From: an uncultured Micrococcales bacterium
GTDB lineage: Bacteria; Actinomycetota; Actinomycetes; Actinomycetales; Microbacteriaceae
Length of the DNA: 24,315 nt
Assembly (NCBI GenBank): GCA_913056225.1
Contig: CAJXMQ010000006.1
Span: 1-24,315 of the forward strand
Direction of reading: 5' to 3'
Of this stretch, positions 6,976-15,620 are shown in pieces. The first letter of the stretch is position 1, and each line of letters opens with the position of its first letter. Made by a program: the position numbers and the translations under genes. The notes beneath the pieces are model-generated. The model had not been told where the DNA came from. It worked only from the letters and a program-made list of their open reading frames with translations, and ran no database searches.

Positions 6976-8263
6976 TTATCGGCCGATCAGAATTGGCCTG
7001 CTCGGAGCCGGTTCAGTCGGATCACAAGTTTTTAAATTGATTCAAAACGATGCGCAAGAGCTAGCCCGTAGAGTCGGCGCCAAGTTGGAGATTTCTGGAG
7101 TTTTGGTTCGCTCGTTGGATGCTGACCGAGATTACGACATTCCAAAGAATTACCTAACCACGGATGCCGAGTCTGTAATTTTGGGCTCTGACATTGTGGT
7201 TGAACTAATTGGTGGAATTCAGCCGGCCCTTGATCACATTCGTATGGCACTTGAATCTGGAAGTGACGTTGTTACAGCAAATAAGGCGTTGCTGGCAAAT
7301 CATGGACCAGAGATATTTGAACTTGCCGAAAGAGTCGGTGCACAGGTTTATTACGAAGCCAGTGTTGCAGGTGCTATTCCCATAATCAGACCTCTTCGCG
7401 AGTCCTTGGCTGGTGACAAGGTAACCAGAATCATGGGAATTGTGAATGGAACCACAAACTTTATTTTGGACCAGATGGAGTCAACCGGCGCAAGCTTTGA
7501 AGACTCGCTGGAAAAAGCTCAGCAGCTTGGCTATGCGGAAGCAGACCCAACCGCTGACGTTGGAGGGTTTGATGCGGCAGCTAAGGCAGCAATTCTTTCT
7601 TCTCTGGCCTTCCACACCGAGGTTCACATCGATGATGTTTACACCGAGGGAATTGAAAAAATAACTCAGCTTGACATCGAATCAGCTAAAGACGCCGGCT
7701 ACACGGTGAAACTGTTGGCGGTTTGCGAGAGAGTCGGCGATGAGGCGATTGCTGCCAGGGTGCATCCAACCTTGATTCCAATTGACCACCCGCTGGCCAG
7801 CGTTAGGGGGGCCTTCAATGCGGTGTTTGTTGAAAGCGAGGCAAGCGGCGAGCTGATGTTTTATGGAGCAGGTGCTGGTGGAATCGAAACCGCAAGTGCT
7901 GTTTTGGGCGATGTTGTGATGGCAGCCAAGAGGCACCTGGGTGGCGGTTCTGGAATGAACGAGTCGAGCCATGCAGACCTAACAATCATGCCAATCGATG
8001 ACATCATCACCCGCTATCAGATTTCCATGGAGGTTAGAGACCAGTCGGGCGTATTGGCCGTTATTGCGTCAATGTTTGCGGATCTCGACATCAGTGTTGA
8101 GACCTTGGAGCAAAGCCCCGTTGATACTGATGCAGACACGGTGATGTTGACCATCATCACCCACGAAACCAGTGAGAGAAGCTTGAAAAAACTCATGGAA
8201 AAGCTGAATTCAAAGGATGAGGTGGTCGAAATTAAGGGACAAATCAGAGTGGAGGGCGTATAG
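6965..8263 (+). CDS. hom: homoserine dehydrogenase with C-terminal ACT domain
   Basis: Reduces aspartate semialdehyde to homoserine with NAD(P)H, the branch point toward threonine and methionine. The 432-residue product has a Rossmann nucleotide-binding motif GLLGAGSVG at 11-19 and TANKALLANH with K107. The catalytic stretch contains NGTTNFILDQM at 161-171 and EADPTADVGGFDAAAK ending at K207. From about residue 350, ISMEVRDQSGVLAVIASMFADLDISVETLEQ begins an ACT domain, which in this family gives threonine feedback inhibition. Length matches actinobacterial Hom. ATG 6965 lies inside the end of lysA. The stop TAG directly abuts the thrC ATG. No threonine-attenuator leader is visible. Confidence 0.96.
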   Translation: MRADYRPIRIGLLGAGSVGSQVFKLIQNDAQELARRVGAKLEISGVLVRSLDADRDYDIPKNYLTTDAESVILGSDIVVELIGGIQPALDHIRMALESGSDVVTANKALLANHGPEIFELAERVGAQVYYEASVAGAIPIIRPLRESLAGDKVTRIMGIVNGTTNFILDQMESTGASFEDSLEKAQQLGYAEADPTADVGGFDAAAKAAILSSLAFHTEVHIDDVYTEGIEKITQLDIESAKDAGYTVKLLAVCERVGDEAIAARVHPTLIPIDHPLASVRGAFNAVFVESEASGELMFYGAGAGGIETASAVLGDVVMAAKRHLGGGSGMNESSHADLTIMPIDDIITRYQISMEVRDQSGVLAVIASMFADLDISVETLEQSPVDTDADTVMLTIITHETSERSLKKLMEKLNSKDEVVEIKGQIRVEGV

Positions 8264-9343
8264 ATGGCTAATCAGTGGCGCGGTGTTATTCGCGAATACT
8301 ACGACCGCCTTAACTGGTCTGACTCTGATCCAGTAGTGACTTTGGGAGAGGGTGGAACTCCGTTGATTGACGCCCCCGCACTCGCAACGCTGTTGGATGT
8401 TGGTGAGGTTTATCTCAAATTTGAGGGAATGAACCCAACAGGCTCCTTCAAAGATCGCGGTATGACCACGGCGGTTAGCAGGGCTCTTGGCCGTGGTGCT
8501 AAAGCAGTGGTTGCCGCCTCTACTGGTAATACATCAGCTGCAGCTGCGGCCTATGCCACAAAAGCGGGCATGCAGAGTGTTGTTTTGGTCCCCAGCGGAA
8601 AAATTGCATACGGCAAGTTGAGCCAGGCGATTGCCCACAAGGCACAGATTTTGCAGGTCAAGGGAAATTTTGACGACTGCCTGAGGATTGCCAGGGAGCT
8701 GGATGAGAAGTATCCAGTGTTCCTGGTGAATTCTGTAAACCCGGATCGTCTCCAGGGACAAAAAACAGCAAGTTTTGAAATCGTGGATGTTTTAGGCAAG
8801 CAGCCTGACCTGCACGCAATGCCACTTGGCAATGCCGGAAACATCTCCGCCTACCACCTTGGCTACACCGAGGAAATCAAAGAGGGCAGGATTTCAAAAT
8901 TTCCAAAGCTGTGGGGAGTTCAAGCCGAAGGCGCTGCTCCGTTTATCAAGGGTGCTCCAGTTCAAAAGCCGGAAACTATTGCCACTGCAATCAGGATTGG
9001 AAACCCTGCTAGCTGGGATTTGGCGCAGCAAGCTAAAAAGGAGACCGAAGGCAACTTCGCTTTTGCTTCGGACAAGGAACTTCTTTGGATGCACCGTTTC
9101 CTCTCTCAGGAGTGTGGAGTGTTTGTGGAACCAAGCTCGGCGGCTGGAGCGGCGGGGCTGCTCAAGCACAAGAAGCTCGGGGATCTTCCAAAGGTTGACA
9201 CTGTGGTAATCACGGTCACCGGTCACGGACTGAAGGACCCTGACTGGGCCCTGAAAGACGAAAAGGGCAGAAAGATTCGACCTAAGCGAGTCAACGCCAA
9301 TGCAGCCAGCGTTGCCAGTAGTTTGGGGCTTGAAAAATCATGA
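8264..9343 (+). CDS. thrC: threonine synthase
   Basis: PLP-dependent lyase converting O-phosphohomoserine to threonine, the final step of the pathway encoded here. The 359-residue product has the fold-II PLP lysine in NPTGSFKDRGM (K63), the following STGNTSAAAAAYA phosphate-binding loop, and the C-terminal SSAAGAAG and VVITVTGHGLKDP blocks. The short (about 360 aa) form is the one found in actinobacteria and Bacillus rather than the long enterobacterial or fungal type. ATG 8264 follows the hom stop with no gap. GGAGGG at 8251-8256 gives a strong ribosome-binding site seven bases upstream. It shares ATGA with thrB at 9340-9343. Confidence 0.96.
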   Translation: MANQWRGVIREYYDRLNWSDSDPVVTLGEGGTPLIDAPALATLLDVGEVYLKFEGMNPTGSFKDRGMTTAVSRALGRGAKAVVAASTGNTSAAAAAYATKAGMQSVVLVPSGKIAYGKLSQAIAHKAQILQVKGNFDDCLRIARELDEKYPVFLVNSVNPDRLQGQKTASFEIVDVLGKQPDLHAMPLGNAGNISAYHLGYTEEIKEGRISKFPKLWGVQAEGAAPFIKGAPVQKPETIATAIRIGNPASWDLAQQAKKETEGNFAFASDKELLWMHRFLSQECGVFVEPSSAAGAAGLLKHKKLGDLPKVDTVVITVTGHGLKDPDWALKDEKGRKIRPKRVNANAASVASSLGLEKS

Positions 9344-10242
9344 AGGTAAAAGTCCGCATCCCAGCAACATCGGCCAATCTTGGCCCAGGCTTTGACACGC
9401 TGGGAATCGCCTTGAATTACTACGACGAGTATCAGGTTGAGACAACTGCATCTGGTCTAGAAATAGAAGTAATCGGCGAAGGTGCGGGCGATATCCCAAC
9501 GGATGAAACCAATTTAGTTTTCAAGGCACTCAGTCTCGTGTTTGAAAAAATGAATGAGACTTTGCCAGGAATCAAGCTCGTTACCACCAACAACATCCCT
9601 CACGGTCGAGGAATGGGTTCATCGGGCGCAGCTGTTGCTGGCGGAATTATGCTGGCCGCTGGACTGCTTGGAAAACAGCACACTCTGAGCGAGCAGCAGC
9701 TGTTAGATTTTGCAACTGTTTTAGAGGGGCATCCGGACAATGTGGCACCGGCCCTGTTCGGCGGAATGACAATTGCCTGGACGGATCCTGATGGACCGCA
9801 CCACAAGCAGCTTTCAGTGCATAGGGGAGTGTCTCCGATTGTGATGGTGCCGCCAAATCAAATGTCCACCAAGTTGGCGAGATCCTTACAGCCAGATTCA
9901 GTCCCGCATGAAGATGCTGTTTTCAACCTCTCTCGCTCGGCACTGTTGGTTGCTGCGCTAATTTCTTCACCGGAGCTAATGCTTCCCGCAACAGAGGATA
10001 AGTTGCACCAGAACTACCGAGCCAGTGCGATGCCAGAAACCCAAGAGATAATTACCAAACTTCGAGAGCTTGGGCATCCTGCCGTGGTTAGCGGCGCTGG
10101 CCCATCGGTGTTAATTCTTGAGCCAGAGCCTGGAAAGCGTCTAGACATCCAAGCTTTTGCCGAAAAGAATTATCCGCACTGGAAGGTATTAATGTTGGCG
10201 GTTGACTCAAAAGGTGCTAGCGTAGAGGTGCACGAGGAATAG
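9340..10242 (+). CDS. thrB: homoserine kinase
   Basis: GHMP-family kinase that phosphorylates homoserine with ATP to make the ThrC substrate. The 300-residue product starts with the family substrate-binding motif RIPATSANLGPGFDTLG (6-22). It has the GHMP ATP loop IPHGRGMGSSGAAVAGG (86-102) and the late AVVSGAGPSVLIL glycine-rich loop. Length is typical (about 290-310 aa). It overlaps thrC by four bases (ATGA) with little independent Shine-Dalgarno sequence, so coupling is likely. It is followed by a 77-base gap before rho, one of the largest non-coding stretches here. Confidence 0.96.
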   Translation: MKVKVRIPATSANLGPGFDTLGIALNYYDEYQVETTASGLEIEVIGEGAGDIPTDETNLVFKALSLVFEKMNETLPGIKLVTTNNIPHGRGMGSSGAAVAGGIMLAAGLLGKQHTLSEQQLLDFATVLEGHPDNVAPALFGGMTIAWTDPDGPHHKQLSVHRGVSPIVMVPPNQMSTKLARSLQPDSVPHEDAVFNLSRSALLVAALISSPELMLPATEDKLHQNYRASAMPETQEIITKLRELGHPAVVSGAGPSVLILEPEPGKRLDIQAFAEKNYPHWKVLMLAVDSKGASVEVHEE

Positions 10243-10319
10243 AGCGTTCGCTCACAGTGCAGTTCAACTAAATCCCTTTGATGGCGTTCTGCCGGGGAAA
10301 AGAAAGAGTCACTTAGTTC
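10243..10319. other. thrB-rho intergenic spacer
   Basis: Just 77 bases. A short self-complementary run (GAGCG-TT-CGCTC, 10242-10253) spans the thrB end but is too small and is not followed by a T-run, so it is not a convincing terminator. AAAGAG near 10303-10308 may be a weak ribosome-binding site for rho. An in-frame TAG at 10314 shows rho cannot start further upstream. No clear promoter was recognised, although rho often has its own. Confidence 0.5.
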
Positions 10320-11942
10320 ATGGAAGAAACCGAACAGAAGCAACCCGCTAGAAAAAGGGTTAGCTCAACAACAAAATCCAGCACGAAGGCGAAGACCGAA
10401 TCGGCTGACGTAAAAGAGCCAGCAGAAACGAAGCCTTCGACAGCTACTAAGGCCGCGACTGAAGCTCCAAAAGAGGACAAGTCTGAAGCGTCGGAGACGA
10501 AAAAGCAGCCTGCAAGAAGATCAAGCAAGCCCAAGACTGAGCCAAAAGAGAATGGCGAGAAGTCCGAGTCAGCGAAGGCAGAATCTTCAAAGTCAGATGA
10601 TTCAAAATCAGAGTCAGGCAAATCAGAGTCTTCAAACGAAGAGAGGTCAAACTCCTCATCCGACCAGTCCGACCGCGAGCGCGACGACAACAACGGAGAT
10701 CGTCGTGGCAACAATCGCAACAGGCGCAACCGCTATCGCGACCGTCGCCGTGGAGGCGAGGATGCTGAGCCAGAGATTAGTGAAGACGATGAGCTAATCC
10801 AAGTTGCAGGAATTCTCGATGTTTTGGACAACTACGCATTCCTAAGAACCAGCGGGTACCTGCCTGGTGAGAACGACGTATACGTTTCGCTGGGTCAGGT
10901 CAAGAAAAATGGTCTTCGAAAGGGTGACGCGGTTGTTGGTGTGATCAAGGCACCAAAAGAGGGCGAGCAGCCCAACTCCAGGCAAAAATTTAACGCACTA
11001 GCAAGAGTCGACTCAATCAACGGTCAGGTCGTGGCTGAAATCACCGAGCGAGTTGACTTTTCTAAACTGACGCCTCTGTACCCAGATGCAAGACTTCGCC
11101 TGGAAACGGATTCCAAAAAAATCGCCACCAGAATCATTGATTTGGTAGCACCAATTGGAAAAGGTCAGCGAGGACTAATTGTTTCTCCTCCAAAAGCGGG
11201 TAAGACACTGATTTTGCAGGCAATAGCTAATTCCATCAGCGTAAACAACCCTGAAGTTCACCTCATGGTTGTTTTGGTTGATGAGCGACCTGAAGAGGTC
11301 ACCGACATGCAGAGAACTGTCAATGGAGAGGTAATTGCCTCTACTTTCGATCGTCCTGCCGACGACCATACAACCGTTGCAGAGCTTGCCATTGAAAGGG
11401 CAAAGCGCTTGGTAGAGATGGGTCATGATGTTGTTGTCTTGCTTGACTCAATCACCAGATTGGGTCGTGCCTACAACCTGAGCGCCCCAGCCAGCGGAAG
11501 AATCCTCTCTGGAGGTGTTGACTCCTCAGCACTTTACCCACCGAAAAAGTTCTTTGGTGCGGCCAGAAACATTGAAAACGGCGGATCACTTACCATTCTT
11601 GCCACCGCGCTGGTTGAGACCGGCTCAAAGATGGACGAGGTTATCTTCGAGGAGTTCAAGGGAACTGGAAACATGGAGCTAAGGCTTTCCCGAGCTTTGG
11701 CAGACAAGCGCATATTCCCAGCGGTTGACATCAACGCCAGCGGAACCAGGCGCGAGGAGATGTTGATGAGTCCTCAGGAAACCAAGATTATTTGGAAGCT
11801 TCGACGCGCACTGGCTGGGCTTGAGCAGCAACAAGCGCTGGAATTGGTTATGACTAGGTTGAAAGACACCCAGTCAAACGTCGAGTTCCTGCTTCAGCTT
11901 GAAAAATCTATGCCAGTACCAGCTGATAGCGAATCGGAGTAA
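10320..11942 (+). CDS. rho: transcription termination factor Rho
   Basis: Hexameric RNA-dependent ATPase/translocase that ends transcription. The 540-residue product has a low-complexity N-terminus. Residues 1-80 are K/E/A/T rich, 81-116 are a Ser/Lys/Glu tract (SES, KSES repeats) and 117-147 an Asp/Asn/Arg-rich stretch. It is followed by the cold-shock-like RNA-binding domain (about 157-235, with GILDVLDNYAFLR). The RecA-type motor has Walker A SPPKAGKT (289-296), Walker B MVVLVDERPEE (316-326), LLDSITRLGRAYN (374-386), the Q/R-loop region SGGVDSSALYPPKKFFGAARN and the C-terminal GTGNMELRLSR. The usual N-terminal Rho_N helical domain is not visible. An upstream in-frame stop fixes ATG 10320. 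It lies two bases before prfA. Confidence 0.96.
   Translation: MEETEQKQPARKRVSSTTKSSTKAKTESADVKEPAETKPSTATKAATEAPKEDKSEASETKKQPARRSSKPKTEPKENGEKSESAKAESSKSDDSKSESGKSESSNEERSNSSSDQSDRERDDNNGDRRGNNRNRRNRYRDRRRGGEDAEPEISEDDELIQVAGILDVLDNYAFLRTSGYLPGENDVYVSLGQVKKNGLRKGDAVVGVIKAPKEGEQPNSRQKFNALARVDSINGQVVAEITERVDFSKLTPLYPDARLRLETDSKKIATRIIDLVAPIGKGQRGLIVSPPKAGKTLILQAIANSISVNNPEVHLMVVLVDERPEEVTDMQRTVNGEVIASTFDRPADDHTTVAELAIERAKRLVEMGHDVVVLLDSITRLGRAYNLSAPASGRILSGGVDSSALYPPKKFFGAARNIENGGSLTILATALVETGSKMDEVIFEEFKGTGNMELRLSRALADKRIFPAVDINASGTRREEMLMSPQETKIIWKLRRALAGLEQQQALELVMTRLKDTQSNVEFLLQLEKSMPVPADSESE
10602..10631 (+). repeat. Imperfect 15-bp tandem repeat in the rho low-complexity region
   Basis: Two adjacent 15-base units, 10602-10616 and 10617-10631, share the core AAATCAGAGTC and encode SKSES- and GKSES-type peptides. 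They belong to the Ser/Lys/Glu-rich tract of Rho. An in-frame 15-base unit lets copy number change without a frameshift. Confidence 0.45.
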
Positions 11943-11944
11943 TC

Positions 11945-13030
11945 ATGTTCGACTCCTTGCAGGCGCTGCGGGAGGAGCACGCCGATTTACAGAAGCAGTT
12001 AGCTGACCCCTCGATTCATGCCAACCCAGGTCTGAGCAAAAAATTGAATCGAAGGTATGCGGAGCTGAACTCAATCATCGAAGCCGAGGATCAGGTCCGC
12101 ATGATTGAGGCTGACATTGAAGCCGGCGCTGAATTGGCTGCCGAGGATGACAGTTTCAAGCAAGAGCTGGAAAAGAACAAAGAATCCCTGGTCGTGGCCG
12201 AGGAAAAACTCAGAAGATTGCTAATTCCGAGGGACCCAGATGACGCCCGTGACGTGATCATGGAGATCAAAGCCGGTGAAGGTGGGGCTGAATCCGCCCT
12301 GTTCGCAGCCGATCTGTTGAGAATGTATTCTCACTTCGCGACCTCTAAGGGCTGGAAGGCAGAAATCCTGGACAAAAACGAGAGCGACCTCGGTGGAATT
12401 AAGGATTGCCAGATTGCCATTAAGGGCAATTCCAGCGAACCAGCTAAGGGTGTTTGGGCGCAGTTGAAGTACGAGGGTGGTGTTCATCGAGTTCAGCGAG
12501 TTCCAGTGACGGAAACACAGGGCCGTATTCACACCTCCGCTGCGGGAGTGTTGGTATTTCCAGAGGTAGATGAACCCGAGGAAGTTGACATTAGTCAAAA
12601 CGATTTGAGAATTGACGTGTTCCGCTCATCTGGACCAGGCGGTCAGAGCGTAAACACGACAGATTCAGCCGTTCGAATCACCCACCTACCCACAGGGATT
12701 GTGGTGAGCATGCAGAATGAGAAATCGCAGCTACAGAACCGTGAAGTTGCCATGCGCGTGCTTAGAGCTCGATTGTTGGCCAAAAAACAAGAGGCGCTTG
12801 AAGAAGAGCAGTCTGCGGCAAGAAAGTCACAGGTTAGAACCGTTGACCGCTCCGAGCGCATTAGAACTTATAACTTTCCAGAAAACCGAATTGCCGATCA
12901 CCGCACCGGCTACAAGGCTTATAACTTGGATCAGGTAATGGACGGTGCCTTGCAGCCAGTAATTGACTCGGCTATCGAATCTGACGAGCAGGCAAGGATT
13001 TCCGCTATTTCAGGGACTGAGCAAAAGTGA
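11945..13030 (+). CDS. prfA: peptide chain release factor 1
   Basis: Recognises UAA and UAG and triggers peptide release. The 361-residue product has a long N-terminal helical domain (1-100), then GEGGAESALFAADL (111-124). The codon-reading PxT motif is present as RVPVTETQGRIHTSAA; the tripeptide is PVT at 187-189, where E. coli RF1 has PAT. The peptidyl-transferase GGQ is in SSGPGGQSVNTTDSAVR (232-234). The PxT tripeptide makes it RF1 rather than RF2 (SPF). GGAG at 11936-11939 lies five bases before ATG 11945. It overlaps the methyltransferase gene that modifies its GGQ glutamine by four bases (GTGA). Confidence 0.97.
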   Translation: MFDSLQALREEHADLQKQLADPSIHANPGLSKKLNRRYAELNSIIEAEDQVRMIEADIEAGAELAAEDDSFKQELEKNKESLVVAEEKLRRLLIPRDPDDARDVIMEIKAGEGGAESALFAADLLRMYSHFATSKGWKAEILDKNESDLGGIKDCQIAIKGNSSEPAKGVWAQLKYEGGVHRVQRVPVTETQGRIHTSAAGVLVFPEVDEPEEVDISQNDLRIDVFRSSGPGGQSVNTTDSAVRITHLPTGIVVSMQNEKSQLQNREVAMRVLRARLLAKKQEALEEEQSAARKSQVRTVDRSERIRTYNFPENRIADHRTGYKAYNLDQVMDGALQPVIDSAIESDEQARISAISGTEQK

Positions 13031-13854
13031 ATCCTTCGCAATTAGTTGCGAAGTTGTCAAAAAGTTTTTCAGACGCAGGAATCACTTCTGCAGAAGCTGA
13101 TTCGAGAGAGCTGATTTGCCACGTTCTATCCATCTCTAAATCAGATCTAATGTTGCTTGAACTCAAAAACGAACCAATTGGGGAGACCAGTTTGAGCGAG
13201 ATACTGCAACTGGCAAGCAGACGAGAACAACGAGTTCCCCTTCAGCATCTGACGGGAATTAGTTTTTTTAGAAACCTTGAACTCATGGTCGGCCCAGGAG
13301 TTTTTGTTCCCAGGCCGGAAACCGAATCATTGGTAGAGCTTGCACTCGCCTTGCAGCTCCCCGAAAAGACTTCTTTGGAAGTTGGAACCGGGAGTGGTGC
13401 AATTTCGATAGCTTTGAACCTTGAGGCTGGGTTTGATGCAACTGCAATCGAGGTTTCACCTGAGGCCGCCAGCTGGGCCGAGAAAAACATTTCTCACTCG
13501 GATTCAAATGTGAAACTAGAGATAAAAGATTTCAATTTCTTTTCCACAGACCGAAAATTCGGTCTGTTGATTTCAAACCCTCCATACATACCTGCCTCGG
13601 CAATTCCAGTTGATCCCGAGGTGAACCTGCACGACCCTGAAATAGCTTTGTATTCGGGGGAGGATGGACTTGATTTGATACGTCAGCTTGCCCAATCCAA
13701 GCATCTATTGCTGGATGGAGGAGTTTTATTGTTCGAGCATGATGAATCCCAGAGGGAGGCAATTGTTCAATTACTATTGGATACAGGCTGGCAAAACGTC
13801 AGGCATTTTCAGGACCTAAACGGCAGAGACAGATTCATTCAGGCGGTGGCATGA
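13027..13854 (+). CDS. prmC: peptide chain release factor N5-glutamine methyltransferase
   Basis: SAM-dependent methyltransferase that methylates the glutamine of the GGQ motif in release factors, raising release efficiency. The 275-residue product has the N-terminal helical substrate-docking domain with SRREQRVPLQHLTG, and FVPRPETE before the catalytic core. It also has SAM-binding motif I EVGTGSGA (118-125) and the signature NPPYIP (184-189) that holds the target amide. The start is GTG 13027, overlapping the prfA TGA, so enzyme and substrate are translationally coupled. Length is normal. It shares bases with the next gene's ATG at 13851. Confidence 0.95.
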   Translation: MNPSQLVAKLSKSFSDAGITSAEADSRELICHVLSISKSDLMLLELKNEPIGETSLSEILQLASRREQRVPLQHLTGISFFRNLELMVGPGVFVPRPETESLVELALALQLPEKTSLEVGTGSGAISIALNLEAGFDATAIEVSPEAASWAEKNISHSDSNVKLEIKDFNFFSTDRKFGLLISNPPYIPASAIPVDPEVNLHDPEIALYSGEDGLDLIRQLAQSKHLLLDGGVLLFEHDESQREAIVQLLLDTGWQNVRHFQDLNGRDRFIQAVA

Positions 13855-14516
13855 TGCAGAGAGTATTTGACTGCTCAGACAGTTCTCAACTACTAACAGG
13901 TATGCGCCAGGCAAAACTTGCTGTTGGCCGGGGAGAGTTGATTGTTTTGCCAACAGACACTGTTTATGGAATCGGCGCTGATGCTTTCAATCCAAAGGCG
14001 GTACAGGCGCTTTTAGATGCCAAAGGACGTGGTCGAGCAACGCCACCACCAGTTTTGATTGGGTCGATTTCAACCCTTGAAGCTTTAGCAACAGATGTCC
14101 CTGAGGTAGCGACGAAACTGGCCGAGAAGTTCTGGCCAGGACCTTTGACTCTGGTTTTGCACGCTCAACCCTCGTTAACTTGGGATCTGGGAGAGACTAA
14201 GGGAACTGTCGGGCTTCGAATCCCTGATTCTCAAGAAGCGATTGCTCTACTGCAAGAAACAGGTCCGATGGCGGTTTCGAGTGCGAATTTGCACGGTCAA
14301 CCCTCTGCCACCAATGCTCAACAAGCTTTTGAATATTTTGGCGACAGTGTTCCTGTTTATTTGGACGCAGGCGAGGCAGCAGTAGGAGTGGCTTCCACGA
14401 TTTTGGATCTAACTAATGCTGAAAATAAGAAAATTAGAGTGCTAAGACAGGGTGCTTTGGGACTTGAAGAGATTCAGGCCGTTGCACAAGATTTCGAGTT
14501 TGAATCGGAGAGCTAG
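13851..14516 (+). CDS. L-threonylcarbamoyladenylate synthase (Sua5/YciO/YrdC/YwlC family)
   Basis: Makes threonylcarbamoyl-AMP from threonine, bicarbonate and ATP, the first step of the t6A37 modification of ANN-decoding tRNAs. The 221-residue product has the YrdC core: ELIVLPTDTVYGIGADAF (29-46), the K-G-R-G-R segment before PPPVLIGS, FWPGPLTLVL, VGLRIPDS and AVSSANLHGQPS. It ends shortly after this core (EIQAV) and lacks the C-terminal Sua5 domain of longer homologues, so it is a short TsaC/YwlC-like form. Two tandem ATGs occur at 13851 and 13854; either could be the start. It overlaps prmC, and the next gene begins with no gap. This position after prmC is conserved in actinobacteria. Confidence 0.92.
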   Translation: MMQRVFDCSDSSQLLTGMRQAKLAVGRGELIVLPTDTVYGIGADAFNPKAVQALLDAKGRGRATPPPVLIGSISTLEALATDVPEVATKLAEKFWPGPLTLVLHAQPSLTWDLGETKGTVGLRIPDSQEAIALLQETGPMAVSSANLHGQPSATNAQQAFEYFGDSVPVYLDAGEAAVGVASTILDLTNAENKKIRVLRQGALGLEEIQAVAQDFEFESES

Positions 14517-15620
14517 TTGCGGGCTTATCTGCTGATTACCGCCGCGGTTGCGATTAGCACGCTGTTGTTCACTTTTGTGACTTTATTTGTGGCCCGCAAA
14601 TTCAATCTGCACAGACCAATTCGTAAAAGAGATCAACACCAAACGCCTGTTCCACGCATCGGCGGTGTGGCAATTTTTCTTGGTTTGCTGGTTGGGTTTG
14701 GGCTAGCTGGCACTCTGGGCTGGTTTGAATCCGTTTTTGAAGACATGGGTGTTATCTGGGCAATCATTGGATCAGCAGCCATTATCACCGTTGTTGGTTT
14801 ATTAGACGACCTGATTGACATGGACTGGACACTCAAGCTTGCAGGGCAGATTCTGGCTGCGGGTCTGCTTGCCTGGCAGGGAGTTCAAATAGTTTCGCTA
14901 CCAATCGGCGGTCTGGTGGTTGGAAGTTATGGTTTCAGCTTGGTAATGACGGTTTTAGTTTTGCTGGTTGTCATGAATGCCGTGAATTTTATAGACGGAT
15001 TGGATGGGTTGGCTGCGGGAGTTATCGCCATTGGCACCGGAACCTTTTTTCTTTATGTTTACCTTTTGGCCCAGCAAACCTCTCCAACCAATTACTTCAA
15101 CACCGCAGGACTGCTGTCGGTGATTGTTTTGGGGGCCTGTCTAGGATTTTTGCCGCTGAACTGGAGACCCGCAAAGATTTTCATGGGGGACAGTGGCGCA
15201 ATGCTTTTGGGAATGTTGATGGCAACCAGCGCAATCTTGGTGACTGGTCAGATTGACCCTCTCACGGTAACCAGAAATGATTTGCTTCCAGCTCTGTTCC
15301 CATTGATTCTTCCAGTGGCGATTTTGATTCTGCCTTTGCTGGATTTACTGCTTTCCGTTCTCAGAAGACTTCGACTGGGTAAATCTCCTTTTCAGGCGGA
15401 TGAGGGTCACTTACATCACCGATTGCAAGACCTGGGTCACTCACACCCGATTGCGGTTCTGGTTTTCTATATTTGGACTGCAGTGATTTCAATTACTGGT
15501 CTACTTTTCTTTTTCTTGGAGGTTACCCAGGTGCTGATTTTTGCAGGACTTGGCCTGAGCGGAGCCTTGGTGTTTACCTTGTGGCCAGTTATCGTTAGAC
15601 GTTATAAAGGAGTTCAATGA
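14517..15620 (+). CDS. WecA/MraY-family polyprenyl-phosphate glycosyl-1-phosphate transferase
   Basis: Integral membrane enzyme expected to move a HexNAc-1-phosphate (GlcNAc-1-P in the actinobacterial WecA/Rfe group) from a UDP-sugar to decaprenyl or undecaprenyl phosphate, starting cell-wall polymer linkage units. The 367-residue product has roughly ten hydrophobic segments. The family's cytosolic motifs are present: RKRDQHQTPVPRIGG (36-50), the metal-binding DD at 97-98, NFIDGLDGL (157-165), FMGDSGAM (222-229) and EGHLHHRL (296-303). TTG 14517 directly follows the previous stop and has GGAG six bases upstream. The exact sugar substrate is inferred from gene order (rfe precedes atpI in M. 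tuberculosis). It shares ATGA with the next gene. Confidence 0.9.
   Translation: MRAYLLITAAVAISTLLFTFVTLFVARKFNLHRPIRKRDQHQTPVPRIGGVAIFLGLLVGFGLAGTLGWFESVFEDMGVIWAIIGSAAIITVVGLLDDLIDMDWTLKLAGQILAAGLLAWQGVQIVSLPIGGLVVGSYGFSLVMTVLVLLVVMNAVNFIDGLDGLAAGVIAIGTGTFFLYVYLLAQQTSPTNYFNTAGLLSVIVLGACLGFLPLNWRPAKIFMGDSGAMLLGMLMATSAILVTGQIDPLTVTRNDLLPALFPLILPVAILILPLLDLLLSVLRRLRLGKSPFQADEGHLHHRLQDLGHSHPIAVLVFYIWTAVISITGLLFFFLEVTQVLIFAGLGLSGALVFTLWPVIVRRYKGVQ

Noticed and set aside
10242..10253. Possible terminator hairpin GAGCG-TT-CGCTC after thrB
   Set aside because: The stem is only five base pairs with a two-base loop and no T-run follows; not credible as an intrinsic terminator.
10313..10729. 138-aa Ser/Asp/Phe-rich open frame on the minus strand opposite rho
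   Set aside because: Its repetitive composition (SDF/DSDFE) is simply the complement of the Ser/Lys/Glu-rich rho tract; no supporting signals.
12221..12598. 125-aa minus-strand frame opposite prfA
   Set aside because: Antisense to conserved RF1 core sequence and without recognisable motifs.
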